Origin: Streptomyces odontomachi
GTDB taxonomy: Bacteria > Actinomycetota > Actinomycetes > Streptomycetales > Streptomycetaceae
DNA: 64,000 nucleotides
Assembly: GCF_024435355.1 (NCBI RefSeq)
Contig: NZ_JAMJWG010000002.1
Location: forward strand, 722,373 to 786,372
Direction of reading: 5' to 3'
Shown: positions 41,293 to 50,327 of the stretch, one piece after another
How positions within the stretch are numbered: the first letter of the stretch is position 1
How the letters are laid out: every line of letters begins with the position of its first letter
The notes under the pieces: model-generated
Seen by the model: the letters and a program-made list of their open reading frames with translations, nothing else
Database searches by the model: none
What the model was told of the DNA's origin: nothing
Made by a program: the position numbers and the translations under genes

Positions 41293-42861
41293 ATGAACAG
41301 CAGAGCGACCCACCTGCTTCGACTGGAACGCTCGGGCGTCGGTCGACACCCGGCCGTTCCGAGTGGCCCCGGACACAGACCTGGACCGGTGACGTCCGCC
41401 AGTCGCGTTCGCCGGATGCCGCGCCTGGCCGCCTGTCTGGCGGTCTTCGCCCTGACGCTCCTGGGGGTGGGCACGGGCGGCGCCGCGCAGGCCGTTCAAC
41501 CGCCGCTGACGGCGGGGACGAGCCAGTTCCACGGTGTCAACTGGGCCGACCCGAACGACAACTTCATCACCGGCCCGAATGTCCCGGTCGGCCTGTCGAC
41601 GTCGGACGATCACACGACCGTGTACGCGAAGTCGACAGCGATCCTCAAGGGCTTTCAGAGCCTGGGCGCCAACACCGTCCGCCTGGGCTTCAACGCCGCC
41701 ACCACCTCCGGTTCCTGGTGGAACAGCTACACCGCAGCCCTGGACGCCGCCACCGACCTCGGCATGAACGTCGTCGTCGCACCGTGGCTACAGAACGGGA
41801 AGGTCAGCGACACCGCGTCGTTCAACCAGATGTGGGACACCGTCATCGACAAGTACGGCGACCACAGCAACTTCTACTTCGACATCATGAACGAGCCGTA
41901 CGGCTACAGCGCCACCGACCTGACCAACTTCGAGGCGAACTGGCTGGCACGCTACCCCAGCCTGCCCCGCGGCCACGTGATCGTGCCGGGGCTGTACAGC
42001 GACGGGAACCTGTGCGCCGTGGGCTCCGACTCGCGGCTGTCCGGGACGCTGCTGTCGATCCACATCTACGGGATGTTCGGTGACTCGCACGCCACGGAGG
42101 CGGCCTGGAAGGACGACTTCACCAGCAACCTCTGCGGCCACGCCGACCGCGCCGTGCTCACCGAGTTCGGGGTGCCGATGAACACCGGTGTCGACTACAA
42201 CGGCCCCAAGGACGGCTTGAACGACCTCTCCTACCTCTACGCGATCACCGATACCGTGCGCAGTCTCGGCATGGGCTCCATCCTCTGGACCGGCGTCAAG
42301 GAGACCAACCAGACGCAGGGCCCGGGGCCCTGCGAGAACGCTTCCTGCGCCATCACCTCCCTCAGCGGCAGCGGTACCAACCTCTCCCTGTCCGTCACCA
42401 ACCGGTCAGGACTCGACCGCCTCCAGTGGGGATGGGGCACCGGCACCAATCCCGGTGGCGGCTCCGGCGACGGCTCCAGCGGGGTGCTGCGCAACACTGC
42501 CTCCAACCGCTGTCTGGACGTGACGAGCGCCAGCACCGCCAACAACGCCCCCACCGAGATCTGGGACTGCAACGGTGGAGGCAACCAGTCCTGGACCCTG
42601 ACCTCGTCGAAGGAACTGGTGGTGTACGGCGCCAAGTGCCTGGACGCCTCCGGAGGCGGGACCACCGCCGGCACCGCGGTGGTGATCTACGAGTGCAACG
42701 GCGGAACCAACCAGCAGTGGAACCTCAACGGCGACGGCACCGTCACCAGCGTGAAGTCGGGCCTCTGCCTGGACGTCACCGGAGCCGCCACCGCCAACGG
42801 AACCCCGATCGAGCTGTGGAACTGCACCGGCGGCAGCAACCAGAAGTGGGCACGCCAGTGA
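41293..42861 (+). CDS. Secreted GH5 glycosidase with CBM13 (ricin-type) module
   Basis: A 522-residue protein. A long signal region (about 1-65, with the hydrophobic core after R-R-M-P-R-L) leads to a GH5 barrel (about 75-380). The acid/base Glu is in Y-F-D-I-M-N-E-P-Y and the nucleophile Glu in A-V-L-T-E-F-G-V-P. After a G/S linker (about 392-400) a CBM13 beta-trefoil follows, with N-Q-S-W, N-Q-Q-W and N-Q-K-W repeats and paired cysteines. The GH5 subfamily is not one I recognise; endo-glucanase, mannanase or a more exotic activity are all possible. AGGAGA precedes the ATG. Operon with the GH29 gene. Confidence 0.88.
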   Translation: MNSRATHLLRLERSGVGRHPAVPSGPGHRPGPVTSASRVRRMPRLAACLAVFALTLLGVGTGGAAQAVQPPLTAGTSQFHGVNWADPNDNFITGPNVPVGLSTSDDHTTVYAKSTAILKGFQSLGANTVRLGFNAATTSGSWWNSYTAALDAATDLGMNVVVAPWLQNGKVSDTASFNQMWDTVIDKYGDHSNFYFDIMNEPYGYSATDLTNFEANWLARYPSLPRGHVIVPGLYSDGNLCAVGSDSRLSGTLLSIHIYGMFGDSHATEAAWKDDFTSNLCGHADRAVLTEFGVPMNTGVDYNGPKDGLNDLSYLYAITDTVRSLGMGSILWTGVKETNQTQGPGPCENASCAITSLSGSGTNLSLSVTNRSGLDRLQWGWGTGTNPGGGSGDGSSGVLRNTASNRCLDVTSASTANNAPTEIWDCNGGGNQSWTLTSSKELVVYGAKCLDASGGGTTAGTAVVIYECNGGTNQQWNLNGDGTVTSVKSGLCLDVTGAATANGTPIELWNCTGGSNQKWARQ

Positions 42862-42877
42862 CGTGCCGGTAGCTGCT

Positions 42878-42909
42878 CGGGCCCCGGAACCGCTCGGCTC
42901 CGGGGCCCG
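42878..42909. terminator. Terminator between the GH5 gene and regulator copy 2
   Basis: Perfect 11-bp arms (42878-42888 and 42899-42909) with a 10-base loop between convergent genes. Confidence 0.8.
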
Positions 42910-42927
42910 GCACCGGAATCGTCGCCG

Positions 42928-43659
42928 TCAGGTTCCGGCCGCGCCCTGGTCGTCGCGCGGACCGGCCTCGGTGGCCTTGCTGGAGCGCAGGTGCTGGCGC
43001 AGCCACTGCTCCGTGGTGCTGACATGGATCAGGGACGCGGCCTCGGCCAACGGCGAGTCACGCGCGAGCAGGGCCGCATAGATCGCCTCGTGTTCGGCGA
43101 CCGTGCGGTCGCCCGCGTTGTCGTCGACCAGGCCGCGCCAGACCCGGGCGCGAACGGTTCGGCTGGAGATGCCGTCCAGCAGAGTGGCCAGGGTGGCGTT
43201 TCCGGCGGCCGCGATGACCGCCCTGTGGAAGGCGACGTCGTGCTCGTTCAGCAGCTCGACGTCATCGCGGGCTCGTCTCATGGCGTCGAGATGGCCTCTG
43301 ACGTCGGCCAGAGCATCCTCGGAGATCCGGCTGGCGGCCAACCCGGTGGCGATGGGCTCGAACAGCCTGCGCACTTCGGTCAGTTCCAGCAGCGTGTCCC
43401 CCTGGAGCAGCTCCACCGCCGAACTCAGGCCTTCCAGCAGGAGCGCCGGCTCCAGACTCGTCACATAGGTCCCGTCGCCTCGCCTGATCTCCAGGACCCG
43501 TGCGACCACGAGGGCCTTGACCGCTTCACGCATCAGGTTGCGCGACAGACCGAGATCGGAGGCCAGTTGCTGTTCGGGCGGCAGCTTGGCGCCGGGTGGC
43601 AGCTCGCCGGACTGGATCATCTCCCGGATACGCGTGATCGCCTTGTCGGTCAATGACAT
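42928..43659 (-). CDS. GntR/FadR family regulator, copy 2
   Basis: A 243-residue paralogue of the regulator at 38371, similar along its whole length (M-S-L-T-D-K-A-I-T-R-I-R-E-M-I-Q-S-G-E-L-P-P-G-A; F-H-R-A-V-I-A-A-A-G-N-A-T-L-A-T-L-L-D-G-I-S). It has a winged HTH (1-70) and an FCD domain. The two genes bracket the GH29-GH5 pair and share the same operator sequence and spacing, so they probably bind each other's sites. Copy 2 has a longer acidic-polar C-terminus. The start at 43659 is set by alignment with copy 1. Confidence 0.88.
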   Translation of the reverse strand: MSLTDKAITRIREMIQSGELPPGAKLPPEQQLASDLGLSRNLMREAVKALVVARVLEIRRGDGTYVTSLEPALLLEGLSSAVELLQGDTLLELTEVRRLFEPIATGLAASRISEDALADVRGHLDAMRRARDDVELLNEHDVAFHRAVIAAAGNATLATLLDGISSRTVRARVWRGLVDDNAGDRTVAEHEAIYAALLARDSPLAEAASLIHVSTTEQWLRQHLRSSKATEAGPRDDQGAAGT

Positions 43660-43703
43660 CGCTGGGTTTCGCACCTTTCGCAGGTGCCTGCCAACCTAGC
43701 AGC

Positions 43704-43714
43704 ACATCCCATGT
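43704..43714. promoter_or_regulatory. ACATCCCATGT operator in the promoter of regulator copy 2
   Basis: Exact copy, 45 bases before the start codon, followed on the minus strand by a -10-like TAGGTT at the same distance as in copy 1. Confidence 0.75.
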
Positions 43715-43847
43715 CTGGAAAGAAATGCAGGGATCTGCTCGGCACCCGAACGATCACCGCGAATGGCTGCTCGCGCCGTCAGTCTGCGGAATCTCCGCCT
43801 CGTTTCGTACGGTTTCGCGATGCGCGTTCGGTTGTGGCTGGATGAGC

Positions 43848-43858
43848 ACATCCCATGT
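43848..43858. promoter_or_regulatory. ACATCCCATGT operator, distal copy
   Basis: Fourth exact copy, 144 bases from the one at 43704 (the first pair is 140 bases apart), 37 bases beyond the end of the MHS transporter gene. No obvious promoter is attached to it. Confidence 0.7.
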
Positions 43859-43894
43859 CCTGGGGACAGGGCGGCATCCGGCGCGGCGCAGAGG

Positions 43895-45259
43895 TCATCC
43901 GACCTCCGTGACCCCCTCCGCAGGCGCACGGGTGGGCTCGTTCTCCGCTGCCTCGGTCAGGTCGTTCCGGCTGGTCTCGCCGAGTGCGCTGATGCAGACG
44001 ACGGTCACCAGGCAGAACGCGGCGATGACGCAGGAGATGATCAGCGTGGCCCGGTCACCGGCGGCGGCCCGGATCGCGGTGAAGATCACCGGCGCGAACC
44101 CCGCTCCGAGCCCGGCGAGTTGGTAGCCGAGGGACGCACCGGTGTACCGGTGACGGGTGGCGAACAGTTCCGTGTACAGCGCGGCGAGCGGACCGTACAT
44201 CAGCGGGTGCAGCAGCGACTGTCCGACCACCAGGGCGAGTACGAGCAGCGCGGTGCTGCCCGAGTCGAGCATCGGGAAGAGGGTGAAGGAGTACGCCGCC
44301 AGGGCCAGGGCTCCCGCGGTCACCAAGGGGCGGCGGCCGAGCCGGTCGGAGAGGGCCGACCAGCCCACGATGCCGGCGACCGCGAGGGTCGACGACAGGG
44401 TGAGCCCGTTGAGCACGGTCTGCCGCTCGAAGCCGCCCTGCACGGCGTAGGCGACGAGATAGGTGGTGAGCGTGCCCTGCACGACGAAGGCGGACAGGCC
44501 GACACCGACGCCCAGGAGAAGCACCCGCGGGCGGTGGCGCAGGACGTCCCAGAGCGGGAGGGGACGGCGCCCGTTCGCCCCCTGGTCCTGCTCGGCCGCG
44601 AACACCGGGCTCTCGGCCACCCTCAGCCGGACGAACAGGCCGATCGCGAGCAGCACCAGGCTCAGCAGGAAGGGGATGCGCCAACCCCAGCGGAGGAAGG
44701 CGTCCTCACCGACGGCCGCGGAGGTCCCGGTGAGGACGAGGGTGGAGACGGCCATGCCGCACGGTGCGCCGGCATTGGTGAAGCTGGCCCACAGCCCCCT
44801 CCTCACGGTGGCGTGTTCGGCGCTGATGAGCACCGCGCCGCCCCACTCGCCGCCTACCGCGACACCCTGGACGATCCGCAGGAAGAGGAGCGCCAGCGGG
44901 GCGAAGGCGCCGGCCTGGCCGTAGGTGGGCAGGACGCCGATGAGGAAGCTGGCGACGCCCATCAGGGACATCGACAGCACGAGCATCCGCTTGCGCCCGA
45001 TCCGGTCCCCGAAGTGACCGAAGATGATCCCGCCCACCGGCCTGGCCAGGTAACCCGTGGCGAACGTGGTGAAGCTGGCGAGCGTGCCGACCAGCGGGCT
45101 GAGATCGGAGAAGAAGACCTGGGCGAACACCACGGCGGACGCGGTGGAGTACAGCAGGAAGTCGTAGTACTCGATGACGCTGCCCAGGAAGCTGGAGGTC
45201 ACCGCCCGGCGCAGCAGCACGCGGTCGTGCCCTGCTCGGCGGGGAGGAACGGCCTGCAT
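43895..45259 (-). CDS. MFS transporter, metabolite:H+ symporter (MHS) type
   Basis: A 454-residue membrane protein with 12 predicted helices. The MHS marks are S-V-I-E-Y-Y-D-F-L-L-Y near the start and G-H-F-G-D-R-I-G-R-K-R-M-L-V after helix 2, with W-S-A-L-S-D-R-L-G-R-R-P in the second half. Family members import organic acids (shikimate, ketoglutarate, benzoate-like acids, proline/betaine). The substrate is unknown. It is divergent from a PaaX-family regulator, which is a likely controller and would fit an aromatic or other carboxylate. The ATG at 45259 follows GGGAG. Confidence 0.9.
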   Translation of the reverse strand: MQAVPPRRAGHDRVLLRRAVTSSFLGSVIEYYDFLLYSTASAVVFAQVFFSDLSPLVGTLASFTTFATGYLARPVGGIIFGHFGDRIGRKRMLVLSMSLMGVASFLIGVLPTYGQAGAFAPLALLFLRIVQGVAVGGEWGGAVLISAEHATVRRGLWASFTNAGAPCGMAVSTLVLTGTSAAVGEDAFLRWGWRIPFLLSLVLLAIGLFVRLRVAESPVFAAEQDQGANGRRPLPLWDVLRHRPRVLLLGVGVGLSAFVVQGTLTTYLVAYAVQGGFERQTVLNGLTLSSTLAVAGIVGWSALSDRLGRRPLVTAGALALAAYSFTLFPMLDSGSTALLVLALVVGQSLLHPLMYGPLAALYTELFATRHRYTGASLGYQLAGLGAGFAPVIFTAIRAAAGDRATLIISCVIAAFCLVTVVCISALGETSRNDLTEAAENEPTRAPAEGVTEVG

Positions 45260-45527
45260 GTCGTGAGCTCCCTTGCTCTGGCGGAGGGGGATCGAAGCGA
45301 ACGGGAGGGCGTCACCGGCGACGAGGTACGCCGGGGGTTCCACCAGGTGCGCCGGCCGGACTGGCACGGCGGGGTGGATGGCCGGAGGGCGGAACGCTTG
45401 CCCGACCCCGCCCGGCGTTCACCCGGACCGTCGCGGCGTCGGATCGACGAGCCTCGCAAAGTAAGGCACTTTTTAACCTTGCGTCGAGATTCTGACTAAC
45501 ATCGAGTTGCTCGTCTACCCTTCAGAC

Positions 45528-46364
45528 GTGACATTCGAGAACGGGGACGAGGCGGTCGCGACGGCAGCAGCACGCCCGCAGTCGCTGATGTTCAGCTTTC
45601 TGGGCATCTACGTGCTGGGCCGTGGCGTTGCGGTGTACTCCGGCAGCATCATCGACGTCTTCGCCCGGCTCGGCGTATCGGAGGAGGCCGTACGCTCGAC
45701 GCTGGCCCGCATGACCAAGCGCGACCTGCTGACCAGGCAGCGCCGGGGCCGCAAGGCGTACTTCGGGCTCACTCCCCGTGCGGCCCGGGTGCTGGAGGAC
45801 GGGCGCCACCGGGTCCACGAGACGGGTGCCGTCAACCGGGACTGGGACGGAACCTGGACGGTGGTCGCCTTCTCGCTGCCCAACGACCACGGACGGACGC
45901 GTCACGATCTGCGTTCCCGGCTGGCCTGGGCCGGCTTCGCGCCCCTTCAGGGCGGGCTGTGGATCGCGCCCGGCACCAGAGACGTCTCCGAGGCGCTGGC
46001 GACGCTCGACCTCGGCGACGGCGTCACCACCCTGCAAGCGAGGCCGACCGGGCTGTCGGACTCCGCCGACCTCGTCCGCCGGGCCTTCGACATCGATGCC
46101 ATCGCCGCCCGCTACCGGGCGTTCCTCGACCAGTGGGACAGCAGCTCGCCACCGGCTACGGCACGCGACGACCTGGCCTGCCAGGTCCAGTTGCACACGG
46201 ACTGGCTACAGGTCATCCGGCAGGATCCCCATCTGCCGGCCGAGCACCTGCCCGAGGAGTGGCCGGCCATCCGGGCGGAGGAGGTCTTCCGGCTGCTCGA
46301 CCGCAAGATCGCCCCGGGCGCGGCGAAGCTGGCGGCGACCCTGCTGGACGAGATCGAGCTGTGA
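45528..46364 (+). CDS. PaaX family transcriptional regulator, copy 1
   Basis: About 278 residues. It has a PaaX N-terminal winged HTH (M-F-S-F-L-G-I-Y-V-L-G-R-G-V-A-V-Y-S-G-S, then V-R-S-T-L-A-R-M-T-K-R-D-L-L), a Cas2-like middle domain (W-T-V-V-A-F-S-L-P; R-S-R-L-A-W-A-G-F-A-P-L) and a helical C-domain. In other bacteria PaaX represses phenylacetate genes and senses phenylacetyl-CoA. Here no paa genes are near, and the divergent MHS transporter is the natural target. Start uncertain: GTG 45528 or TTG 45507, neither with a good ribosome-binding site. Confidence 0.85.
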   Translation: MTFENGDEAVATAAARPQSLMFSFLGIYVLGRGVAVYSGSIIDVFARLGVSEEAVRSTLARMTKRDLLTRQRRGRKAYFGLTPRAARVLEDGRHRVHETGAVNRDWDGTWTVVAFSLPNDHGRTRHDLRSRLAWAGFAPLQGGLWIAPGTRDVSEALATLDLGDGVTTLQARPTGLSDSADLVRRAFDIDAIAARYRAFLDQWDSSSPPATARDDLACQVQLHTDWLQVIRQDPHLPAEHLPEEWPAIRAEEVFRLLDRKIAPGAAKLAATLLDEIEL

Positions 46365-46604
46365 GCCCCGCACCGCCGGCGCCCGGCGTGCGCCCGGAGC
46401 GGCCGGCCTCCGCCGTGAAGGCGGGTCCCGTCCTGCCGTCCGCCCTCGCGGCTGACCGGCGACGGGCCCGGCGGGCAGGCGTGTCGGTGCCGTGACACCG
46501 GCTGGCGGCGACCGGTGAAAGGCCGGACGACCTCTCGTTCTCCCTCGTCAACGCATACTTTGGGCACTGGCCTTGCATTCGGTTTCCAGACAGGGGTGGT
46601 GTGC

Positions 46605-47477
46605 ATGCCGCGCGTGGCGGGGGTGCCGCAGGGGGGCGCCGGGCAGGCTCCGCGGCCCGAGACGTTCCTGCTCGTCCTCTTCGGCGATCAGGTCCTCGGC
46701 CGTGGTGTCGCCGTGTCTACGGGGAGCGTCATCGCGGTCCTGGACCGGCTCGGCGTCGGTGAACACGCGACGCGGGCCGCCGTCGCCCGCATGATCCGCC
46801 GTGGGTTCCTGCGCTCGCTGCGGCGGGGCAGGCAGGCGTTCCTGGGGCTGACCCCCCACGCGGTGAACGTGCTGAGCGACGGCCTGCACAAGCTCGAAGC
46901 CGATGTCGTCGACCGGAACTGGGACGGGCAGTGGACCCTGCTGACCTTCTCGGTGCCGGAGACCCGGCGTGCGGACCGGCACGCCCTGCGTACCCGGCTG
47001 GACTGGCAGGGATTCGCACCGCTGCGCAGCGGCCTGTGGGTGTCGACCCGGGCGACGGACGTCTCCCGCACGCTCTCCGAGCTGGACCTCCTGGACCGGG
47101 CCCAGGTGTTCCGCGCCCGGGCGAGCCAGTGGACCGATCCCGGCGCCATCGTGCGGGAGGCGTGGGACCTGCCGGCGATCGGGGACGCGTACCAGCGCTT
47201 CGACGACGACTGGACCGGCGAGCGGGGCACCGGGCTCGATGAGTTGTCGTTGCGCACCCGGCTTTCCGCGGCGTGGCTGCTGGCCATCCGCCGTGACCCC
47301 CGGCTGCCGTGGACCCTGCTGCCGCATGACTGGCCCGGTGTCCGAGCGCAGGAGCTCTACCGTGCCTCGCTGAACCGGCTGACCGAGCCCGCCGATGCGC
47401 TGGCCGCCGACGTGCTCCACACCGTCCCGGACGAAGAAGCCGCCCTCGCCACGCCGGACATGGGCCTGGAGCGCTGA
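46605..47477 (+). CDS. PaaX family transcriptional regulator, copy 2
   Basis: A 290-residue paralogue of the preceding gene with the same three-part layout (L-F-G-D-Q-V-L-G-R-G-V-A-V-S-T-G-S; A-V-A-R-M-I-R-R-G-F-L; W-T-L-L-T-F-S-V-P; R-L-D-W-Q-G-F-A-P-L-R-S-G-L-W-V). The middle and C-terminal domains have diverged. It is separated by 240 bases and probably has its own promoter. The ATG at 46605 follows GGGGTGG. Two PaaX-type proteins in tandem may bind different CoA esters or form a regulatory pair. Confidence 0.85.
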   Translation: MPRVAGVPQGGAGQAPRPETFLLVLFGDQVLGRGVAVSTGSVIAVLDRLGVGEHATRAAVARMIRRGFLRSLRRGRQAFLGLTPHAVNVLSDGLHKLEADVVDRNWDGQWTLLTFSVPETRRADRHALRTRLDWQGFAPLRSGLWVSTRATDVSRTLSELDLLDRAQVFRARASQWTDPGAIVREAWDLPAIGDAYQRFDDDWTGERGTGLDELSLRTRLSAAWLLAIRRDPRLPWTLLPHDWPGVRAQELYRASLNRLTEPADALAADVLHTVPDEEAALATPDMGLER

Positions 47478-47658
47478 TCCGGCCCTGTCCGTGACCCGCC
47501 GCGGCCCAGGTGGAGCAGACGGACCAGTCGACCGATCTCCGAGGACGGCCCGCCCGGCGTCGCCACGGCCGCGTTTCTGACACTCAGTCATTTCTTGACG
47601 ACCGTCATGCACATGCCTAATCTATCGACTGGGGCGGACAATCCGACAGGGAGCGTCT

Positions 47659-48588
47659 ATGACCAGACTCAAGGCCCTATCAGCGGCCCTCATCAGCACC
47701 CTCCTGCTCCTCATCACCGGTCTCTTCACCGCGCCTGCGGCATCGGCCGCTTCGCTTCAGGAGGTGACCGACTTCGGGAGCAACCCAGGTGGTCTGCGCA
47801 TGCACGTGTACGTGCCCGACTCCCGGCCGACCCAGCCGGCGATCGTGGTGGCGATGCACGGCTGCGGCGGTTCGGGCCCCGGCTTCTACCAGGGCAGCGA
47901 GTTCGCCTCGCTGGCCGATCAGAAGGGATTCATCCTCATCTACCCGACCGCCACGAAGCAGACCGCCATGAGCAACTGCTTCGACGTGTGGTCCGACGCC
48001 TCCAAGCACCACAACGGCGGCAGCGACCCGGACTCGATCGTCTCGATGGTCAACTACGTGGAGCAGCACTACAACGGCGACCCGCAGCGCGTCTTCGCCA
48101 CCGGCACCTCGTCCGGCGGCATGGAGACCACCGCGCTCATGGCCGACTACCCGGACGTCTTCAAGGCCGGTGCCGCCTTCATGGGGGTGCCGTTCGGCTG
48201 CTTCGCCAACGAGGCCGACTTCCCGCCCCAGACCAGCCAGTGCGTGAGCGGGAACATGCACAAGAGCGCACAGGAGTGGGGCGACCTCGTCCGGCAGGCC
48301 TACCCGGGCTTCTCCGGCACCCGTCCGCGGGTGCAGCTGTGGCACGGCACCGCCGATCCGCTCGTGCCGTACCAGCTGATGGGGGAAGAGTCCACGCAGT
48401 GGGCGGACGTCTTCGGGCTCAGCCAGACCCCGACCTCGACTGACCAGCCGCAAGCCACCTGGACACGGCAACGCTACGCCGACTCGGGCGGCACCGTGCA
48501 CCTGGAGGCCATCAGCGTCTCCGGAGCCGGTCACCAACTGCCGATGAGCGGCATGGCCGCCGCCGCGCTCCAGTTCTTCGGGCTGTAA
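47659..48588 (+). CDS. Secreted CE1 / PHB-depolymerase-type esterase (acetylxylan or feruloyl esterase-like)
   Basis: A 309-residue protein with a signal peptide (cleavage near A-S-A at 31) and an esterase domain of the CE1/LpqC type: G-C-G-G-S-G oxyanion loop, nucleophile Ser in G-T-S-S-G-G-M, Asp in G-T-A-D-P-L-V-P and His in G-A-G-H-Q-L-P. Secreted relatives remove acetyl or feruloyl groups from xylan, or depolymerise polyhydroxybutyrate. The downstream GH43 enzyme favours a xylan role. It lacks a binding module. GGGAG precedes the ATG, and a 14-bp hairpin follows. Confidence 0.87.
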   Translation: MTRLKALSAALISTLLLLITGLFTAPAASAASLQEVTDFGSNPGGLRMHVYVPDSRPTQPAIVVAMHGCGGSGPGFYQGSEFASLADQKGFILIYPTATKQTAMSNCFDVWSDASKHHNGGSDPDSIVSMVNYVEQHYNGDPQRVFATGTSSGGMETTALMADYPDVFKAGAAFMGVPFGCFANEADFPPQTSQCVSGNMHKSAQEWGDLVRQAYPGFSGTRPRVQLWHGTADPLVPYQLMGEESTQWADVFGLSQTPTSTDQPQATWTRQRYADSGGTVHLEAISVSGAGHQLPMSGMAAAALQFFGL

Positions 48589-48638
48589 AGAACAGTGCCC
48601 CGCGGCGCAACGCATGCCGCCCGGGCCAACGGAGTGTG

Positions 48639-48675
48639 CCGGCCCGTGTGGTCTCCTTGCCACCACACGGGCCGG
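48639..48675 (+). terminator. Perfect 14-bp hairpin after the esterase gene
   Basis: Arms 48639-48652 and 48662-48675 with a 9-base loop, 50 bases after the stop. It also argues that the next gene starts further downstream, at 48765, rather than inside the hairpin. Confidence 0.8.
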
Positions 48676-48764
48676 TCCTCGGCGTGCTCCGTACGATTCT
48701 CGCCATGGCACCATCAACACCTGCAAGAGCGGCAAACGCTGGCATTCCGAAGGGATCACGCCCT

Positions 48765-50288
48765 GTGCGTACGTACGACAACCCGGTGATCAGTGGGTTC
48801 CACCCCGACCCCAGCGTGTGCCGGGTCGGCGACGACTACTACCTGGTGTGCTCCAGCTTCGAGTACTTCCCCGGACTGCCGATCTTCCACAGCAGGGACC
48901 TGGTGCACTGGGAGCAGATCGGCAACGTGCTCGACCGCCCCGCGCAGTTGCCGCTGCCCATCCCCGGCAGCATGGCCTCCCGAGGCCTCTACGCCCCCAC
49001 GATCCGCCACCACGACGGCCGCTTCTGGGTGATCAACACCAACGTCAGCGGCGGCAGCCACTTCATCGTGACCGCAGACCGGCCCGAGGGCCCCTGGTCG
49101 GACCCGGTCTGGATCGACCTGCCGGGGATCGACCCGGACCTGGCGTGGGAGGAGGACGGCACCTGCTGGTGTGCCTTCACCGTTCCCGGCATCCACCTGG
49201 CCCGGATCGACCCGGTCAAGGGCGAGGTGCTGGAGGGACCCTTCCCCATCTGGTCCGGCACCGGCCTGAAGTACCCCGAGGCTCCGCACCTGTACCGCAT
49301 CGGCGACTGGTGGTACCTCCTGATCGCCGAGGGCGGCACCGAGCGCGGCCACGCCGTGTCCGTCGCCCGCGCACGCTCGCCGCGCGGTCCCTGGGAGGGA
49401 GGACCCGGCAACCCCGTGCTGTCGCACAGCGGCACCGACCGTCCCATCCAGAGCACCGGCCACGCCGACCTGGTCACGGCGCCCGACGGCACCTGGTGGA
49501 TGGTGCTGCTCGGCACCCGGCCGCGCGGCTACACCCCCAACTTCCAGGTACTCGGCCGGGAAACCTTCCTCACCCCCGTGGAATGGGACGAGCACGGTTG
49601 GCCCGTCGTCGCACCGGTGCCCGAGCAACACCCCGCGCCCAGCGGAGCCTGGCACCCGTTCCCCGCGCTGCCTGCTCGCGACGACTTCGACGCGCCCACG
49701 CTCGCGCCGCACTGGATCTCGCCCTACGCCCGCCCCGACGACTCCTGGTCACTGACCGAGCGCGCGGGCTGGCTCACCCTCACCGCCACCGGCACCACCC
49801 TCGACCGGCCTCCCTACACCTTCGTCGGCCGCCGTCAGCAGCACCACGACTGCCGTGTCACGGCCCTGCTCGACCCGGGGTACGGGCGGGGCGGCCTGAG
49901 CGTGCGCATGGACGACGCCCACCACTACGACCTGGCGGCCGGAGCGGGAGAGGTCAGTGTCAGCGCACGGATCGGCCCGCTGCGGCAGACCGTGGCCCGC
50001 CGTCCGGTGCCGCCCGGCCCGCTCACCCTCACCGTGACCGTCCGCACCACCGACATCGTCTCCCCCTCCCCCGAATTCGCCGGCATCGAGCCCACCGGCC
50101 CCGACACCCTCGCCTTCTGGCTCGGCGACCCCGACGCCCCCGGCGCGGAACCGCTCGCCGAACTGGAGGGACGTTACCTTTCCACCGAGGTCGCCACCGG
50201 CTTCACCGGACGCGTCATCGGGATGTACGCGACCGACGGCACCGTCGCGTTCGACTGGTTCCGCTACGAGCCGGCGCCCTCCGCCTGA
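48765..50288 (+). CDS. Intracellular GH43 beta-xylosidase/arabinofuranosidase
   Basis: A 507-residue protein without a signal peptide. The five-bladed propeller (about 1-310) has the base Asp in S-G-F-H-P-D-P-S-V, the pKa-tuning Asp in G-I-D-P-D-L-A-W-E-E-D-G and the acid Glu in L-K-Y-P-E-A-P-H-L-Y. A C-terminal beta-sandwich (about 325-505) is typical of the beta-xylosidase subgroup. It would split imported xylo- or arabino-oligosaccharides. GTG 48765 is chosen because relatives begin at R-T-Y-D-N-P and an AAGGGA lies 9 bases before. An ATG at 48705 would add a non-homologous stretch. Confidence 0.88.
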   Translation: MRTYDNPVISGFHPDPSVCRVGDDYYLVCSSFEYFPGLPIFHSRDLVHWEQIGNVLDRPAQLPLPIPGSMASRGLYAPTIRHHDGRFWVINTNVSGGSHFIVTADRPEGPWSDPVWIDLPGIDPDLAWEEDGTCWCAFTVPGIHLARIDPVKGEVLEGPFPIWSGTGLKYPEAPHLYRIGDWWYLLIAEGGTERGHAVSVARARSPRGPWEGGPGNPVLSHSGTDRPIQSTGHADLVTAPDGTWWMVLLGTRPRGYTPNFQVLGRETFLTPVEWDEHGWPVVAPVPEQHPAPSGAWHPFPALPARDDFDAPTLAPHWISPYARPDDSWSLTERAGWLTLTATGTTLDRPPYTFVGRRQQHHDCRVTALLDPGYGRGGLSVRMDDAHHYDLAAGAGEVSVSARIGPLRQTVARRPVPPGPLTLTVTVRTTDIVSPSPEFAGIEPTGPDTLAFWLGDPDAPGAEPLAELEGRYLSTEVATGFTGRVIGMYATDGTVAFDWFRYEPAPSA

Positions 50289-50327
50289 CCCACCCGAGCC
50301 GCCCGGCTCAGGCGACCGCCGCACAGC

